DNA of 64,000 nt from Luteimonas sp. S4-F44 (GTDB taxonomy: Bacteria; Pseudomonadota; Gammaproteobacteria; Xanthomonadales; Xanthomonadaceae), in NCBI RefSeq assembly GCF_022637415.1, contig NZ_CP093340.1:2480001-2544000 (forward strand). Direction: 5' to 3'. Below are positions 16,201-26,309 of the stretch, in pieces (position 1 is the stretch's first letter; the number at the start of each line of letters is the position of its first letter). A model generated the notes under the pieces. That model did no database searches, was not told the DNA's origin, and saw only the letters and a list, made by a program, of their open reading frames with translations. A program made the position numbers and the translations under genes.

Positions 16201-19074
16201 TTAGAACGTACCGCGGAGACCGACCGTGAACGTGGTGCCCGGGTCGTAAAAGTCGTTGACCGCATTGGGATAGGCGAAGTACGACCGGCGCTCCTCACCG
16301 GTGATATTGAGCACGTTGAAGGTCAGCTGCGGCTCCGAGCGCACCCCCTTGAGCGTGTAGCTGGCCGACAGGTCGAGCTGGCCGCGATCCTCGCCGTAGA
16401 TCTGTGCGAACGGAATGCCCTGCTGGTTCGGCCCCGAGCCCACCGCGCCCTCCGACCAGGTGTAGGACAGGCGCACCGAGGCGACTGCGTTCTCCCAGTA
16501 GGCGGTCGCGTTCCACATCGACGGCGCCACGCCATAGACATTGCCCGCCAGCGCATTGGCATCGTTGCCCAGGGCCTTGATGTCGAGCTTGGTGTAGTTG
16601 GCCATGAAGCCCAGGCCTTCGAGCACCACACTCAGCGGCTGCACCCAGATCGCCTCCCAGCCGCGGACCTCGAGTTCGGCATCGGCGTTGACCTGCTGGT
16701 TGACGTTGACCATCGCCACGTCCGGGCCGCCGCGCGAGTTGATCGCCTGCTGCTGCGCGTCGACCAGGGTGTCGAACGGAATGCCCAACTCGCGGAACGG
16801 CTTGGTGGTCACGCCCTGGTAGGTGTAGCCCTCGATGCGCTTGTTGAACAGCGTCAGGCCGACGAAGCCCTCACCGCCGGTGTACCACTCGCCGCCGATA
16901 TCGAAGTTGGTCGAGGTGTACGGCGTGAGGTTGGGATTGCCCTGGGTGGCGACTTGGGCCGAGATGTCGGTGAAGGTGGTCGCCGGCAGCATCGAGCTGG
17001 GATTGGGCCGGGTCATCGTGCGCGAGGCCGAGGTGCGCAGCACGACATTCTCGGCCACGTCCCAGGCGGCGCTGAACGACGGTAGCCACTCGGCGTAGTC
17101 GCCGGTCAGCGTCTGCCACTGGCGCACCTCGCCGATGGTGACCGGACCGCTGATCTCCTGGTCGGTGGTCGCATAGCGCACGCCCATGTTGTAGCGCAGG
17201 TTGCGGTTCCAGATCTCCGACTCGCCGTTGACCATCACATAGGCGGCCTTGGTGGTCTCGTCGAACCCACCGGTGGCGCCCCCGGTGTTGGGGCCTGCGG
17301 CCTCGGGCGCACGGTCGCGGTACTGCGCGTAATTGGTATCGCGCATGAAACGATCGAAGTCCACCGTGACGAACCCACTCGGTCCGGGCAGGATGTAGTT
17401 CGCCAACTGCGCGTCGCTGATCTGCGACAGCGCATAGGGTTGCCAGTCGGTGCCGGTGTCGCCGAAGCCCTGGATACGCCGCTGGTTGTTGTCCCAGGAC
17501 ACGCCGAAGCTCACGTTGTTGCGATCCTCGCCCAGCTGCAAGTCGGCGCGGATGCCGCGGGTCTGCGTGACCCGCTTTTCGTTCTGCGCCCAGACACGGC
17601 CGCCGGTCCAGGTCCAGCCCAGCCCCGGATCGTTGAGGTCCAGGTCGCCGTCCCAGGTCGGCACGTTGCCGTCGTTGCGGTACTGCAGAGTCGTGAACGG
17701 CGAATTGAAGCCGATCGTCGGCGAGTCGCGGAACATCCAGCTGCGGCTCATGTTGGCCTGCACGTCGAGCTTGATGTCCTGGCCCTCGCCGAACCAGAAC
17801 GTGCCGCCGGGTGTCAGATGCCAGTACTGCACGTCCTCGCTATAGGGCCGCGCCTCCATGAAGAACTGCGCATTGGCGAAGGTGGCGCTGGTGACGACAT
17901 TGTTGGCATCGAGCTGCATGTCCAGCGGAATGATGTTGCCGTTGCGGCCGATCAGGTTGATGTCGATGCGGTCATTGGTCCGCTTGGCCTTGGTGTAGAG
18001 CACATCCAGGTACAGTTCGACGCGATCGTTCGGACGCCACTGCACCGAACCCAGGAACGCATCGCGGTCGCGGTCGCCGCTCATGTGCACCGGCCGGCCC
18101 AGCCGCGGGATCAGCGCTTCGCCGATCTGTTCGGGGGTCAGCCCCGGATTGGCGGCCTGCAGCCAGGCGGCGTCGATCACCTGGCCGGGCACCAGCCCGG
18201 CACCGAGCGTGGAGCGGTTGCCCGGCACGACGTCGGGGATGCGCCAGCCGTTGCCGCCGGTCACGTTGCAAGGGCTGCCCAGCGATGGGAAGCCTGCCGG
18301 CGCACCGCCATTGCCGCATTGCGCATTGGTCAGGTTGGGATTGGTCCAGCCGATGGTCTCGTAGCCTTCGACGCCGATCTTGCCGCGCTGCGAGGTCACG
18401 CCGGCGAGCACCCCGAAGGTCCCGTCCTCGTTGGTCCAGCTACCGATCACGGTGCCGCGTGGACTGGTCTTTTCGCTGATGTCGTTGTAGTCGGCCTGCA
18501 GCGAATAGGTCAGCTGGCTGCCGTTGACGTCGAACGGACGCATGTTGCGCATGTCGACCACGCCCGAGGCGCCGCCTTCGGACAAGCGCGCGGTGGGCGA
18601 CTTGTAGACGGTGAGCTGGTTGAAGAACTCGGTTGGGAAGATATTGAGATCCACCTCGCGGTTCTGGTTGGTCGCATCCAGGCCGATCGATGCGGTCGCG
18701 ACCGACGCGCCGTTGATCGTGGTTTTGGTGAAGCTGCTGGGCAACCCGCGGATCGCGATGTTCAGCCCCTCGCCGTTGACGTCGCGGTTAAGTTGGATGC
18801 CCGGGATCCGGCTCAACGATTCGGCGATGTTGGTGTCGGGGAACTTGCCGATGTCCTCGGCGAAGATCGAATCAGTGAAGCCGGTCGAGTCGCGCTTGGC
18901 CTCGGTCGCGAACTGCAGGCTCTGTCGGTAGCCGCGGACGACGACCGCATCGAGATCGGTGGCCGACGCTCCCGCCGGTGCCGTGTCCTGCGCGAGTGCC
19001 GGGGCGCCTACGGCCCCCAGCAGCGCCAGACCCAACGCATGCGACAACGCATTCTTCGAGACTTGCTTGTACAC
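16201..19074 (-). CDS. TonB-dependent receptor for xylan-derived oligosaccharides
   Basis: A 957-residue outer-membrane receptor. I place the start at GTG 19074 (MYKQVSKNALSHALG) behind GGGAGGGGAG; there is no nearby ATG. The signal peptide ends at GAPALAQ. A TonB-box-like DAVVVRGYRQSL precedes the plug domain (NIAESLSRIPGIQLNRDVNGEG), and the protein ends in the barrel signature TFTVGLRGTF with terminal Phe. It is of the TBDT class found in Xanthomonas carbohydrate-utilisation loci. It heads the leftward operon and carries a LacI-type operator in its promoter. Confidence 0.93.
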   Translation of the reverse strand: MYKQVSKNALSHALGLALLGAVGAPALAQDTAPAGASATDLDAVVVRGYRQSLQFATEAKRDSTGFTDSIFAEDIGKFPDTNIAESLSRIPGIQLNRDVNGEGLNIAIRGLPSSFTKTTINGASVATASIGLDATNQNREVDLNIFPTEFFNQLTVYKSPTARLSEGGASGVVDMRNMRPFDVNGSQLTYSLQADYNDISEKTSPRGTVIGSWTNEDGTFGVLAGVTSQRGKIGVEGYETIGWTNPNLTNAQCGNGGAPAGFPSLGSPCNVTGGNGWRIPDVVPGNRSTLGAGLVPGQVIDAAWLQAANPGLTPEQIGEALIPRLGRPVHMSGDRDRDAFLGSVQWRPNDRVELYLDVLYTKAKRTNDRIDINLIGRNGNIIPLDMQLDANNVVTSATFANAQFFMEARPYSEDVQYWHLTPGGTFWFGEGQDIKLDVQANMSRSWMFRDSPTIGFNSPFTTLQYRNDGNVPTWDGDLDLNDPGLGWTWTGGRVWAQNEKRVTQTRGIRADLQLGEDRNNVSFGVSWDNNQRRIQGFGDTGTDWQPYALSQISDAQLANYILPGPSGFVTVDFDRFMRDTNYAQYRDRAPEAAGPNTGGATGGFDETTKAAYVMVNGESEIWNRNLRYNMGVRYATTDQEISGPVTIGEVRQWQTLTGDYAEWLPSFSAAWDVAENVVLRTSASRTMTRPNPSSMLPATTFTDISAQVATQGNPNLTPYTSTNFDIGGEWYTGGEGFVGLTLFNKRIEGYTYQGVTTKPFRELGIPFDTLVDAQQQAINSRGGPDVAMVNVNQQVNADAELEVRGWEAIWVQPLSVVLEGLGFMANYTKLDIKALGNDANALAGNVYGVAPSMWNATAYWENAVASVRLSYTWSEGAVGSGPNQQGIPFAQIYGEDRGQLDLSASYTLKGVRSEPQLTFNVLNITGEERRSYFAYPNAVNDFYDPGTTFTVGLRGTF

Positions 19075-19197
19075 CGTACTCCCCTCCCGTTTCTGGTGAC
19101 CGCACGTGACGCACCTTGCGTCGCCCATGCCATGGTGTGGTGTTCGTTTTCGCCCCTGCCCGGCCTGACAACCGCTCCGGCGCCGCGCTCGAATTGA

Positions 19198-19211
19198 TGG
19201 TAGCGCTATCA
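19198..19211 (-). promoter_or_regulatory. LacI-type operator (XylR-box-like), TonB-receptor side
   Basis: TGGTAGCGCTATCA, centred on the palindrome TAGCGCTA. It resembles the xylose-responsive box described for Xanthomonas (core GGTAGCGCTAAC). It lies about 125 nt upstream of the receptor start codon. Confidence 0.75.
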
Positions 19212-19360
19212 AAAATAGACCGCACGCTGCGTAGCAGCATGGATGCGCCAGAGCCGGAAACCGGTAAAAATGCCGCTGGAAATGCTGTATCACCCGTACT
19301 TCGACGGTGCTATGCCCGCTTGGTGCAGCGCAGAACGCATTCCAAAACTCGCTGTGTTAA

Positions 19361-19374
19361 TGATAGCGCTACCA
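19361..19374 (+). promoter_or_regulatory. LacI-type operator (XylR-box-like), permease side
   Basis: TGATAGCGCTACCA, the exact reverse complement of the site at 19198-19211. It lies 95 nt upstream of the hexuronate permease start. The paired copies in opposite orientation suggest separate control of the two divergent operons, or looping by a tetramer. Confidence 0.75.
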
Positions 19375-19469
19375 CGTCTTGGCGACGTGGACGACGCCTG
19401 GAGGGAGGCGATGACAGCGATTGGGAGAGCGCGGCCACTGGCGGTCGCTGGCAGCGATCGTGCGGAGCG

Positions 19470-20774
19470 ATGCGGATGAGCGGCGGCGATCGGACCACCC
19501 GCGCCACGCCGGCTGCCAAGGTTGGCATGTACCGCTGGCGCGTGTGCGCGATGCTGCTGGCCGCCACCACCATCAACTACGTCGATCGCCAGGTGTTGGG
19601 CGTGCTCGCGCCGTTTCTGCAGGACGAGATCGGCTGGAGCGAAATGCAGTACGGCGCCATCGTCACTGCATTTCAGGCCGCCTACGCGATCGGCTTGCTG
19701 TGCGCCGGCGCCGTCATCGACCGGTTGGGGACCAAGGCCGGCTACGCGATCGCGATCTGCGTGTGGAGCATCGCAGCGATGAGCCATTCGCTGGCGGCCA
19801 GCGTCGCCGGCTTCATGATCGCGCGCTTCCTGCTGGGGCTGGGCGAAGCCGGCAATTTCCCGGCCGCGATCAAGACCGTGGCCGAGTGGTTTCCCAGGCG
19901 CGAGCGTGCGCTCGCGACCGGCATCTTCAACTCCGGTTCCAACATCGGCGCGATCGTCGCCCCGCTGTTGGTGCCGGTCATCGCAGTGACCTGGGGCTGG
20001 CAGGCCGCGTTCCTGTTTACCGGTGCGCTCAGCGCGACCTGGCTGGCGGTGTGGCTGTTGACCTATCGCACGCCCGAGCAGCAGCCGGCGCTGTCGCCGA
20101 CCGAGCTTGCGCATATCCGCAGCGATCCTCCCGAACCGTCGGCCAAGGTGCCTTGGCGGCGCATCCTGCGCCACCGCCAAGCCTGGGCCTTCGTCGCCGC
20201 CAAGTTCATCACCGACCCGATCTGGTGGTTCTTCCTGTTCTGGCTGCCGAAGTTCCTCAATGCCGAGTACGGGCTGACCCTGCTCGCGCTCGGGCTGCCA
20301 TTGGTGGCGATCTTCGTGCTGGCCGACGTGGGCAGCATTCTCGGCGGCTGGCTGGCCGGACGTTTTTTGCGCCTGGGCTGGAGCGTCAACCGCGCACGCA
20401 AGGGCGCAATGCTGGTCTGCGCACTGTGCGTGGTGCCGATCGTGTTCGCCGCGCAGGCCGACAATCTGTGGCTCGCCGTGGCGCTGATCGGACTGGCGAC
20501 CGCGGGTCACCAGGGCTGGTCGGCCAATGTATTCACGCTGACCTCGGACATGTTTCCGCGCCACGCGGTGGCCTCGGTCGTGGGCATCGGCGGCTTCGCC
20601 GGTGCGGTCGGCGGCATGATGATCGCCACGTTCATCGGCTGGTTGCTGCAGACCACCGGCAGTTATCTGCCAGTGTTCCTGATGGCCGGCTCGGCTTACC
20701 TGGTGGCGTTACTGATCGTGCACCTGCTTGCGCCGCAGCTGGCGCCGGCACGACTGCACGACGGGGCGGCGTGA
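19470..20774 (+). CDS. MFS transporter, hexuronate (ExuT/ACS family) type
   Basis: A 434-residue membrane protein starting at MRMSGGDRTT (an alternative Met is two codons later). It has about twelve helices. NYVDRQVLGVLAPFLQDEIG near the N-terminus and GLGEAGNFPAAIKTVAEWFP are signatures of the anion:cation symporter branch that includes ExuT. It opens the rightward operon carrying GH10, GH115 and uxaC, so glucuronate or 4-O-methylglucuronate uptake is the natural reading. GH10 follows after 52 nt. Confidence 0.9.
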   Translation: MRMSGGDRTTRATPAAKVGMYRWRVCAMLLAATTINYVDRQVLGVLAPFLQDEIGWSEMQYGAIVTAFQAAYAIGLLCAGAVIDRLGTKAGYAIAICVWSIAAMSHSLAASVAGFMIARFLLGLGEAGNFPAAIKTVAEWFPRRERALATGIFNSGSNIGAIVAPLLVPVIAVTWGWQAAFLFTGALSATWLAVWLLTYRTPEQQPALSPTELAHIRSDPPEPSAKVPWRRILRHRQAWAFVAAKFITDPIWWFFLFWLPKFLNAEYGLTLLALGLPLVAIFVLADVGSILGGWLAGRFLRLGWSVNRARKGAMLVCALCVVPIVFAAQADNLWLAVALIGLATAGHQGWSANVFTLTSDMFPRHAVASVVGIGGFAGAVGGMMIATFIGWLLQTTGSYLPVFLMAGSAYLVALLIVHLLAPQLAPARLHDGAA

Positions 20775-20826
20775 GCCTGCACCGGTGCCACTGCGATGTT
20801 CTGTTCGATTTCGGGAGCCTGACACG

Positions 20827-21861
20827 ATGAAGACCTCTTCCCTGCCCTTGCTCGGCGCGCTCGTCCTTGCCCTCGCCGCCTGCGGCGAACGCCCGGCCGC
20901 CGCGCCAGCCGCCGCCACTGCCGATCCGGCGTCTGTTCCCGCCTCCACGGCGCTGGCCCACGGTCACGACAAGTTCCTCGGCGGCGCCTACAGCCCGCCA
21001 CAGGCCGAGGGCTTCACCGACTACTGGAACAAGGTCACGCCGGAGAATGGCGGCAAGTGGGGCGAGGTCGAGGCCGAGCGCGACGTGATGGTCTGGGACG
21101 AGCTCGATGCGGCCTGGCAGGTCGCCAAGGACCACGGCCTGCCGTTCCAGATGCACGTAATGGTCTGGGGCAACCAGCAGCCGGAGTGGATCAAGACCCT
21201 GCCGCCCGACGAGCAGCGCGCCGAGATCGAGCAGTGGTTCGCGGCCGTCGCCGCACGTTATCCGGGCATCGATTTCGTCGAGGTCGTGAACGAGCCGCTG
21301 CACGACCCGCCGTCCAAAGACGACGAAGGCGGCGGCCACTACATCGAAGCGCTGGGCGGCGACGGCGAGAGCGGCTGGGACTGGATCCTCGAATCGTTCC
21401 GGCTCGCCCGCCGGCACTTCCCCGACGCCAAGCTGATGATCAACGAATACAGCGTGACCAACGATTCCGACGCCACGCGCCGCTATCTCGAGATCGTGCG
21501 GCTGTTGCAGGCCGAGGATCTGGTCGATGCGATCGGCGTGCAGGGCCATGCGTTCTCGACGACGACCGACACCGCGATCGACGTGCACCGCAGCAACCTC
21601 GATGCGCTCGGCGCGACCGGGTTGCCGGTCTATGTGACCGAGCTCGACATCGACGGGCCCGACGACGCGACCCAGTTGCGCGACATGCAGCGGATCTTCC
21701 CGATGTTCTGGGAGCATCCCGCCGTCAAGGGCGTCACCCTGTGGGGCTTCCGCCGCGGTCTGTGGCGCGACGAACAAGGCGCCTACCTGGTTCGCGACGA
21801 CGGCAGCGAACGGCCGGCGCTGGACTGGCTGCGCAACTACCTGCGCGGCGAGGCGGACTGA
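20827..21861 (+). CDS. GH10 endo-beta-1,4-xylanase, predicted lipoprotein
   Basis: A 344-residue GH10 protein preceded by GGGAGCC. The lipobox LALAAC puts the anchor at Cys19, so it is membrane-tethered rather than free. Catalytic acid/base Glu156 (EVVNEPLHD) and nucleophile Glu272 (YVTELDID) are present. Instead of the common WHxQ motif it has WGNQQP at 114-119, and it carries a Gly-rich insert (DEGGGHYIEALGG) after the acid/base. These mark a separate GH10 branch seen in Xanthomonas and Bacteroidetes. Its stop overlaps the GH115 start by one base (TGATG). Confidence 0.93.
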   Translation: MKTSSLPLLGALVLALAACGERPAAAPAAATADPASVPASTALAHGHDKFLGGAYSPPQAEGFTDYWNKVTPENGGKWGEVEAERDVMVWDELDAAWQVAKDHGLPFQMHVMVWGNQQPEWIKTLPPDEQRAEIEQWFAAVAARYPGIDFVEVVNEPLHDPPSKDDEGGGHYIEALGGDGESGWDWILESFRLARRHFPDAKLMINEYSVTNDSDATRRYLEIVRLLQAEDLVDAIGVQGHAFSTTTDTAIDVHRSNLDALGATGLPVYVTELDIDGPDDATQLRDMQRIFPMFWEHPAVKGVTLWGFRRGLWRDEQGAYLVRDDGSERPALDWLRNYLRGEAD

Positions 21862-24758
21862 TGGTGTCGTTCGCGTGCGCAGCGGGCGGAAGGCGGCTGT
21901 CCGTAGCGGTCGTGTTGCTGATCGCCGTGGCCTGCCCGGCGCTGGCCACCGTGCCGACGCCCGCTGCCGACGATTGCACGCGACCGGCCGCAGTCTGCGA
22001 AACGGCGGTGCCTGGCGCTTTACCGCTGATCGTCGACGGCCGGCCGTTGCCGGTGCTGGTCGATGCGGCCGACGATCCGGGCGTCCTGCGCGCCGCCGTC
22101 GACCTGCGCGCCGACCTGGCCGCGGTCGCCGGTACGGATGCGCCCAAAACCGCGACGCCGCTGGCGATCATCGCCGGCACGCTCGGACACAGCCCGCGCA
22201 TCGACCGCCTCGTGCGCGAACACGGACTCGACGTTTCCGACGTCGCCGGTACCTGGGAAGGCCACCTGCTGCAGGTTGTCGACGCCCCGGAACCGGGCAT
22301 CGACCGCGCGCTGGTGATCGCGGGCGCCGACAGGCGCGGCACGATCTTCGGCCTCTACGAACTCTCGCGTCGCATCGGCGTGTCGCCGTGGACCTGGTGG
22401 GCCGACGTGCCGGCGCCGCATCGCGCCGCGCTGCACGTCGCCCCCGGCCGCTTCGTCGACGCGCCCGCGGTGCGCTACCGCGGCCTGTTCATCAACGACG
22501 AGGACCCCGCGCTCGGCGGCTGGATGCAGGCGACCTATGGCGGCCCGAACCATCGTTTTTACGAACGCGTGTTCACGCTGATCCTGCGCCACAAGGGCAA
22601 TTTCCTGTGGCCGGCAATGTGGGGCCGTGCGTTCTACGACGACGATCCGCGCAACGCCGCGCTCGCCGACGAGATGGGCGTGGTCGTGGGCACCAGCCAC
22701 CATGAGCCGATGATGCGCGCGCACGTCGAATGGTCGCGCCATGGCGCGGGGCCGTGGGACTACACCAAGAACGCCGAGCGGCTTCGCGATTTCTGGCGTA
22801 CCGGTATCGCGCGCATGGGTCGCCACGAAAGCGTCGTGACCCTCGGGATGCGCGGCGACGGCGACGAGCCGATGGCCGAAGGCACGGCGATCCCATTGCT
22901 GGAGGGCATCGTCGCCGACCAGCGGCGGATCCTCGCCGAGGTCACCGGCCGCCCACCGCAGGACACGCCACAGGTCTGGGCGCTATACAAGGAGGTGCAG
23001 GACTACTTCGATGCCGGCATGCGGGTGCCCGACGATGTCACGCTGCTGTTCGCCGACGACAACTGGGGCAACCTGCGCCGATTGCCCGCGCCCGGCGACC
23101 GCCGCGCCGGTGGCTACGGCGTCTACTACCACTTCGACTACGTCGGTGGGCCGCGCAACTACAAGTGGCTCAACACCACCCAGATCGAGCGCGTCTGGGA
23201 GCAGATGCGCCTGGCCTATGCGCACGGCGTCGACCGGCTGTGGGTGGTCAATGCCGGCGACATCAAGCCGATGGAACTGCCGATCGGCTTCTTCCTCGAC
23301 CAGGCCTGGAACCCCGACGCGATGACCCGCGAGGCGCTGGCGGCCTATCCCGCCGCCTGGGCCGCGCAGCAGTTCGGCGCCGCCCACGCCAGCGAGATCG
23401 GTGAGATCCTGACCCGCTACACGCAGTTCAACGCGCGTCGCAAGCCCGAGCTGGTGTCGGCCGACACCTGGAGCCTGCTGCATTTCGGCGAGGCCGAGCG
23501 CGTGCTGGCCGAATGGGGCGCGCTGGTCGCGCAGACCGAGCGCGTGGGGGCCGCACTGCCGGCCGCGCAGCGCGACGCCTGGTATCAGCTGGTCGCCTAT
23601 CCGGTGCTGGCGAGCGCCAACCTCAATCGGTTCCATATTGCGGTCGCGCGCAACCGGCTGTACGCCGACCAGGGCCGCGCGTCGACGAATGCCTGGGCGG
23701 ACGAGGCGGTGCGCCTGTTCGCGCGCGATGCCGAGCTGGCGCGCATCTACGAACAGGACATCGCCGGCGGCAAGTGGGTGCACATGATGTCGCAGCCACG
23801 CATCGGCTACACACATTGGCAGATGCCCGACCGCAACGTGTTGCCGGCGCTGGCGCGCATCGACGTGCGCGAGCGCGGCACGATGGGCGTCGCGGTCGAG
23901 GGCGATCCACGCGGCTGGCCGGTGCCGGCCGAGATCGCGCGGCTTCCGGTACTCGATCCCCAGGCCACACGCGCGCCGGAGGTCGTCGTGTTCAACCGGG
24001 GCGCGGCGCCGTTCCGCTACACCGCCACCTCATCCGTCACCTGGCTGCGGGTGACGCCGGCCACTGCCGAGGTCACGGACGCCCAGCCGCTGCGCATCGA
24101 GGTCGACTGGCAGGCGGTCCCCGCTGGGACACAGGTCGCCTATCTCGACTTGCTCGGCAGCGACCGCACCGAAGTGCGTGTGGCGGTGCCGGTGACCCGG
24201 CCGGCATCGACCGGGCCGATGACAGGCTTCGTCGAAAGCGGTGGGGTCGTCGCGATCGAGGCCGGCGACTACACGCGCGCCGTCGCGCCGGACGGCCTGG
24301 CCTGGGAGACTATCCCGCATCTGGGCCGCACCCGCGCGGGCGTGACCACGGTGCCGGTCACCGCCGCCTCCAGCGAGCCCGGCCCCGGCGGCGCCTGGCT
24401 CGAATATCCGGTGCACCTACAGGCCGCCGGCGAAGTCGAGGTCCGCGTTGTGGTGTCGCCGACACTCGACTACGCCGACCGCGGTGGTCAGCGCCTCGCG
24501 GTATCGTTCGACGACGCCGCGCCGCAACGGCTGACCATGCGCCTGGACCCGACGCCCGGCCACCCGGATTTCCCGGCGTGGCAGCGTGCGGTCGCCGACA
24601 GCGTGCACGTCGCCACGTCGCGCCACCGCATCGAGGCCGGTGCGCAGACGCTGCGCCTGTGGCGCGTCGATCCGGCCGTGGTCGTGCAGCGCATCGAGAT
24701 CGTCCGCGACGGCGTGCCCAGGACGCTGCTCGGACCGCCGACGAGCACGAGGCGATGA
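21861..24758 (+). CDS. GH115 xylan alpha-1,2-glucuronidase
   Basis: A 965-residue exported protein; a hydrophobic signal sequence ends near VACPALA. It matches GH115, with an N-terminal domain that includes ADRRGTIFGLYELSRRIGVS, then a central TIM-barrel region (GLFINDEDPALGGWMQ, RHKGNFLWPAMWG, GTSHHEPMMRAHVEW, VTLGMRGDGDEPM, LLFADDNWGNLRRLP), and a C-terminal beta-rich module from about 700. GH115 enzymes remove (4-O-methyl)glucuronic acid from internal as well as terminal xylose units of long xylans. This complements GH67 of the second arm, which acts on the non-reducing ends of short oligosaccharides. It is translationally coupled to the lipoprotein GH10. Confidence 0.94.
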   Translation: MVSFACAAGGRRLSVAVVLLIAVACPALATVPTPAADDCTRPAAVCETAVPGALPLIVDGRPLPVLVDAADDPGVLRAAVDLRADLAAVAGTDAPKTATPLAIIAGTLGHSPRIDRLVREHGLDVSDVAGTWEGHLLQVVDAPEPGIDRALVIAGADRRGTIFGLYELSRRIGVSPWTWWADVPAPHRAALHVAPGRFVDAPAVRYRGLFINDEDPALGGWMQATYGGPNHRFYERVFTLILRHKGNFLWPAMWGRAFYDDDPRNAALADEMGVVVGTSHHEPMMRAHVEWSRHGAGPWDYTKNAERLRDFWRTGIARMGRHESVVTLGMRGDGDEPMAEGTAIPLLEGIVADQRRILAEVTGRPPQDTPQVWALYKEVQDYFDAGMRVPDDVTLLFADDNWGNLRRLPAPGDRRAGGYGVYYHFDYVGGPRNYKWLNTTQIERVWEQMRLAYAHGVDRLWVVNAGDIKPMELPIGFFLDQAWNPDAMTREALAAYPAAWAAQQFGAAHASEIGEILTRYTQFNARRKPELVSADTWSLLHFGEAERVLAEWGALVAQTERVGAALPAAQRDAWYQLVAYPVLASANLNRFHIAVARNRLYADQGRASTNAWADEAVRLFARDAELARIYEQDIAGGKWVHMMSQPRIGYTHWQMPDRNVLPALARIDVRERGTMGVAVEGDPRGWPVPAEIARLPVLDPQATRAPEVVVFNRGAAPFRYTATSSVTWLRVTPATAEVTDAQPLRIEVDWQAVPAGTQVAYLDLLGSDRTEVRVAVPVTRPASTGPMTGFVESGGVVAIEAGDYTRAVAPDGLAWETIPHLGRTRAGVTTVPVTAASSEPGPGGAWLEYPVHLQAAGEVEVRVVVSPTLDYADRGGQRLAVSFDDAAPQRLTMRLDPTPGHPDFPAWQRAVADSVHVATSRHRIEAGAQTLRLWRVDPAVVVQRIEIVRDGVPRTLLGPPTSTRR

Positions 24759-24849
24759 GATCCCCGGCCAGCGCAGGCGCGACACGCTGGCACCGGGCAG
24801 CCCGATCGCGTGTTTGTCCACGTCCGCACCGCTTCGAAGAAGACCACCC

Positions 24850-26271
24850 ATGACCGCCCACGCCCCGCTCGCCCTGCATCCCGATCGCCTGTTCCCGCCG
24901 GAGCCGACCCAGCGTGCGATCGCGCGCCGGCTGTACGCGCAGATCGCCGGGCTGCCGATCATCAGCCCACACGGCCATACCGACCCGGCCTGGTTCGCGA
25001 CCGATGCGCCGTTCGAGAATGCGACCGAGCTGCTGCTGGTGCCGGATCACTACGTGTTCCGGATGCTCCACAGCCAGGGCGTGGACCTCGACGCGCTCGG
25101 CATCCCGCGCGCCGACGGCTCGCGCGCGGCGGTCGACCCGCGCGCGGCCTGGCGCCTGCTTGCCGAGCGCTTCCCCCTCTTCCGCGGTACGCCGTCCGCG
25201 CTGTGGCTCGACCATGTGTTCTTCGAGGTCTTCGGCCTGCGCGTGCGGCTATCCGAGGCGACCGCCGATCTCTACTACGACAGCATCACCGACGCGCTGG
25301 CGACGCCGGCGTTCAGGCCGCGCGCACTATTCGAACGCTTCGGCATCGAGGTCATCGCGACCACCGAGTCGCCGCTCGACCCGCTCGAGCATCATGCCGC
25401 GATCCGTGCCAGTGGCTGGACCGGCCGGGTCATCACGGCCTATCGCCCGGACGCGGTGATCGACCCGGAGCACGAACAGTTCCACCAAGCACTGGCGCGC
25501 TTCGGCGATCTGACCGGCGAGGACGTGCACGATTGGACCGGTTACCTGCGCGCGCACCGCACGCGGCGCGCGTTCTTCGCGCAGCTGGGCGCCACCTCGA
25601 CCGATCACGGCCACCCGACCTGCGCAACCGCCAACTTGCCGCCGGACGAGGCGCGCCGGCTGTTCGAGGCCGTCGTACGCGGCGATGCCCCGCCGGCACA
25701 GGCCGAACTGTTCCGCGCGCAGATGCTGACCGAGATGGCGCGCATGAGCCTGGACGACGGCTTGGTCATGCAGATCCACCCGGGCTGCTTCCGCAACCAC
25801 AACCGCGCCCTGTTCGACCGCTACGGCCGCGACAAGGGTGCCGACATCCCGGTGCGCACCGAGTACGTGCACGCGCTCAAGCCGCTGCTCGACGTCGCCG
25901 GCAACGCGCCCGACTTCCGCCTGATCCTGTTCACGCTCGATGAGAGCACCTACGCGCGCGAGCTCGCACCGCTGGCCGGGCATTGGCCGTGCCTGTCGCT
26001 GGGGCCGGCGTGGTGGTTCCACGATGCCCCGGAAGGCATGTGGCGCTTCCGCGAGCAGACGCTCAGCAGCGCGGGCTTTTACAACACCGTCGGTTTCAAC
26101 GACGACACCCGCGCCTTCCTGTCGATCCCGGCCCGTCACGATGTCGCCCGGCGCGTCGACTGTGCGTTCCTGGCCAAACTCGTCGCCGAGCATCGCCTGG
26201 ACGAGGACGCGGCGGCCGAGGTCGCGATCGATCTCGCCTACCGGCTCCCCAAACAGACGTATCGGCTGTGA
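24850..26271 (+). CDS. uxaC: Glucuronate isomerase (uronate isomerase)
   Basis: A 473-residue cytoplasmic enzyme matching UxaC, which isomerises D-glucuronate to D-fructuronate (and galacturonate to tagaturonate). The amidohydrolase-fold metal site is seen as PHGHTDPAWF (His41, His43), and other family patches are TTESPLDPLEHH, MQIHPGCFRNHN and GFNDDTRAFLSIPARHD. It feeds UxuB and ManD, whose genes are in arm 2 about 13 kb away. A 91-nt gap separates it from GH115; it lies on the same strand and probably in the same transcript. Confidence 0.96.
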   Translation: MTAHAPLALHPDRLFPPEPTQRAIARRLYAQIAGLPIISPHGHTDPAWFATDAPFENATELLLVPDHYVFRMLHSQGVDLDALGIPRADGSRAAVDPRAAWRLLAERFPLFRGTPSALWLDHVFFEVFGLRVRLSEATADLYYDSITDALATPAFRPRALFERFGIEVIATTESPLDPLEHHAAIRASGWTGRVITAYRPDAVIDPEHEQFHQALARFGDLTGEDVHDWTGYLRAHRTRRAFFAQLGATSTDHGHPTCATANLPPDEARRLFEAVVRGDAPPAQAELFRAQMLTEMARMSLDDGLVMQIHPGCFRNHNRALFDRYGRDKGADIPVRTEYVHALKPLLDVAGNAPDFRLILFTLDESTYARELAPLAGHWPCLSLGPAWWFHDAPEGMWRFREQTLSSAGFYNTVGFNDDTRAFLSIPARHDVARRVDCAFLAKLVAEHRLDEDAAAEVAIDLAYRLPKQTYRL

Positions 26272-26309
26272 TGCGCCACGCCCGTTCTGCCCAGCCCGCC
26301 GGAGATCGC

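Larger units (their letters stand above)
19075..19469. promoter_or_regulatory. 395-bp divergent regulatory region of xylan arm 1
   Basis: This gene-free stretch separates the leftward TonB receptor operon from the rightward permease/GH10 operon. It holds two operators (separate entries) 150 bp apart that are exact reverse complements of each other. Operator spacing to the start codons is about 125 nt (leftward) and 95 nt (rightward), so both transcripts should have long 5' leaders. AT-rich tracts TCAAAAATAGA and TGTGTTAATGATA adjoin the operators and are the best places for the -10/-35 elements, but I cannot assign boxes with confidence. Confidence 0.7.

Noticed and set aside
17440..19197. 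585-codon frame antisense to the TonB receptor
   Set aside because: The receptor on the other strand has a signal peptide, plug and barrel end; the antisense frame has none of the features of a real protein.
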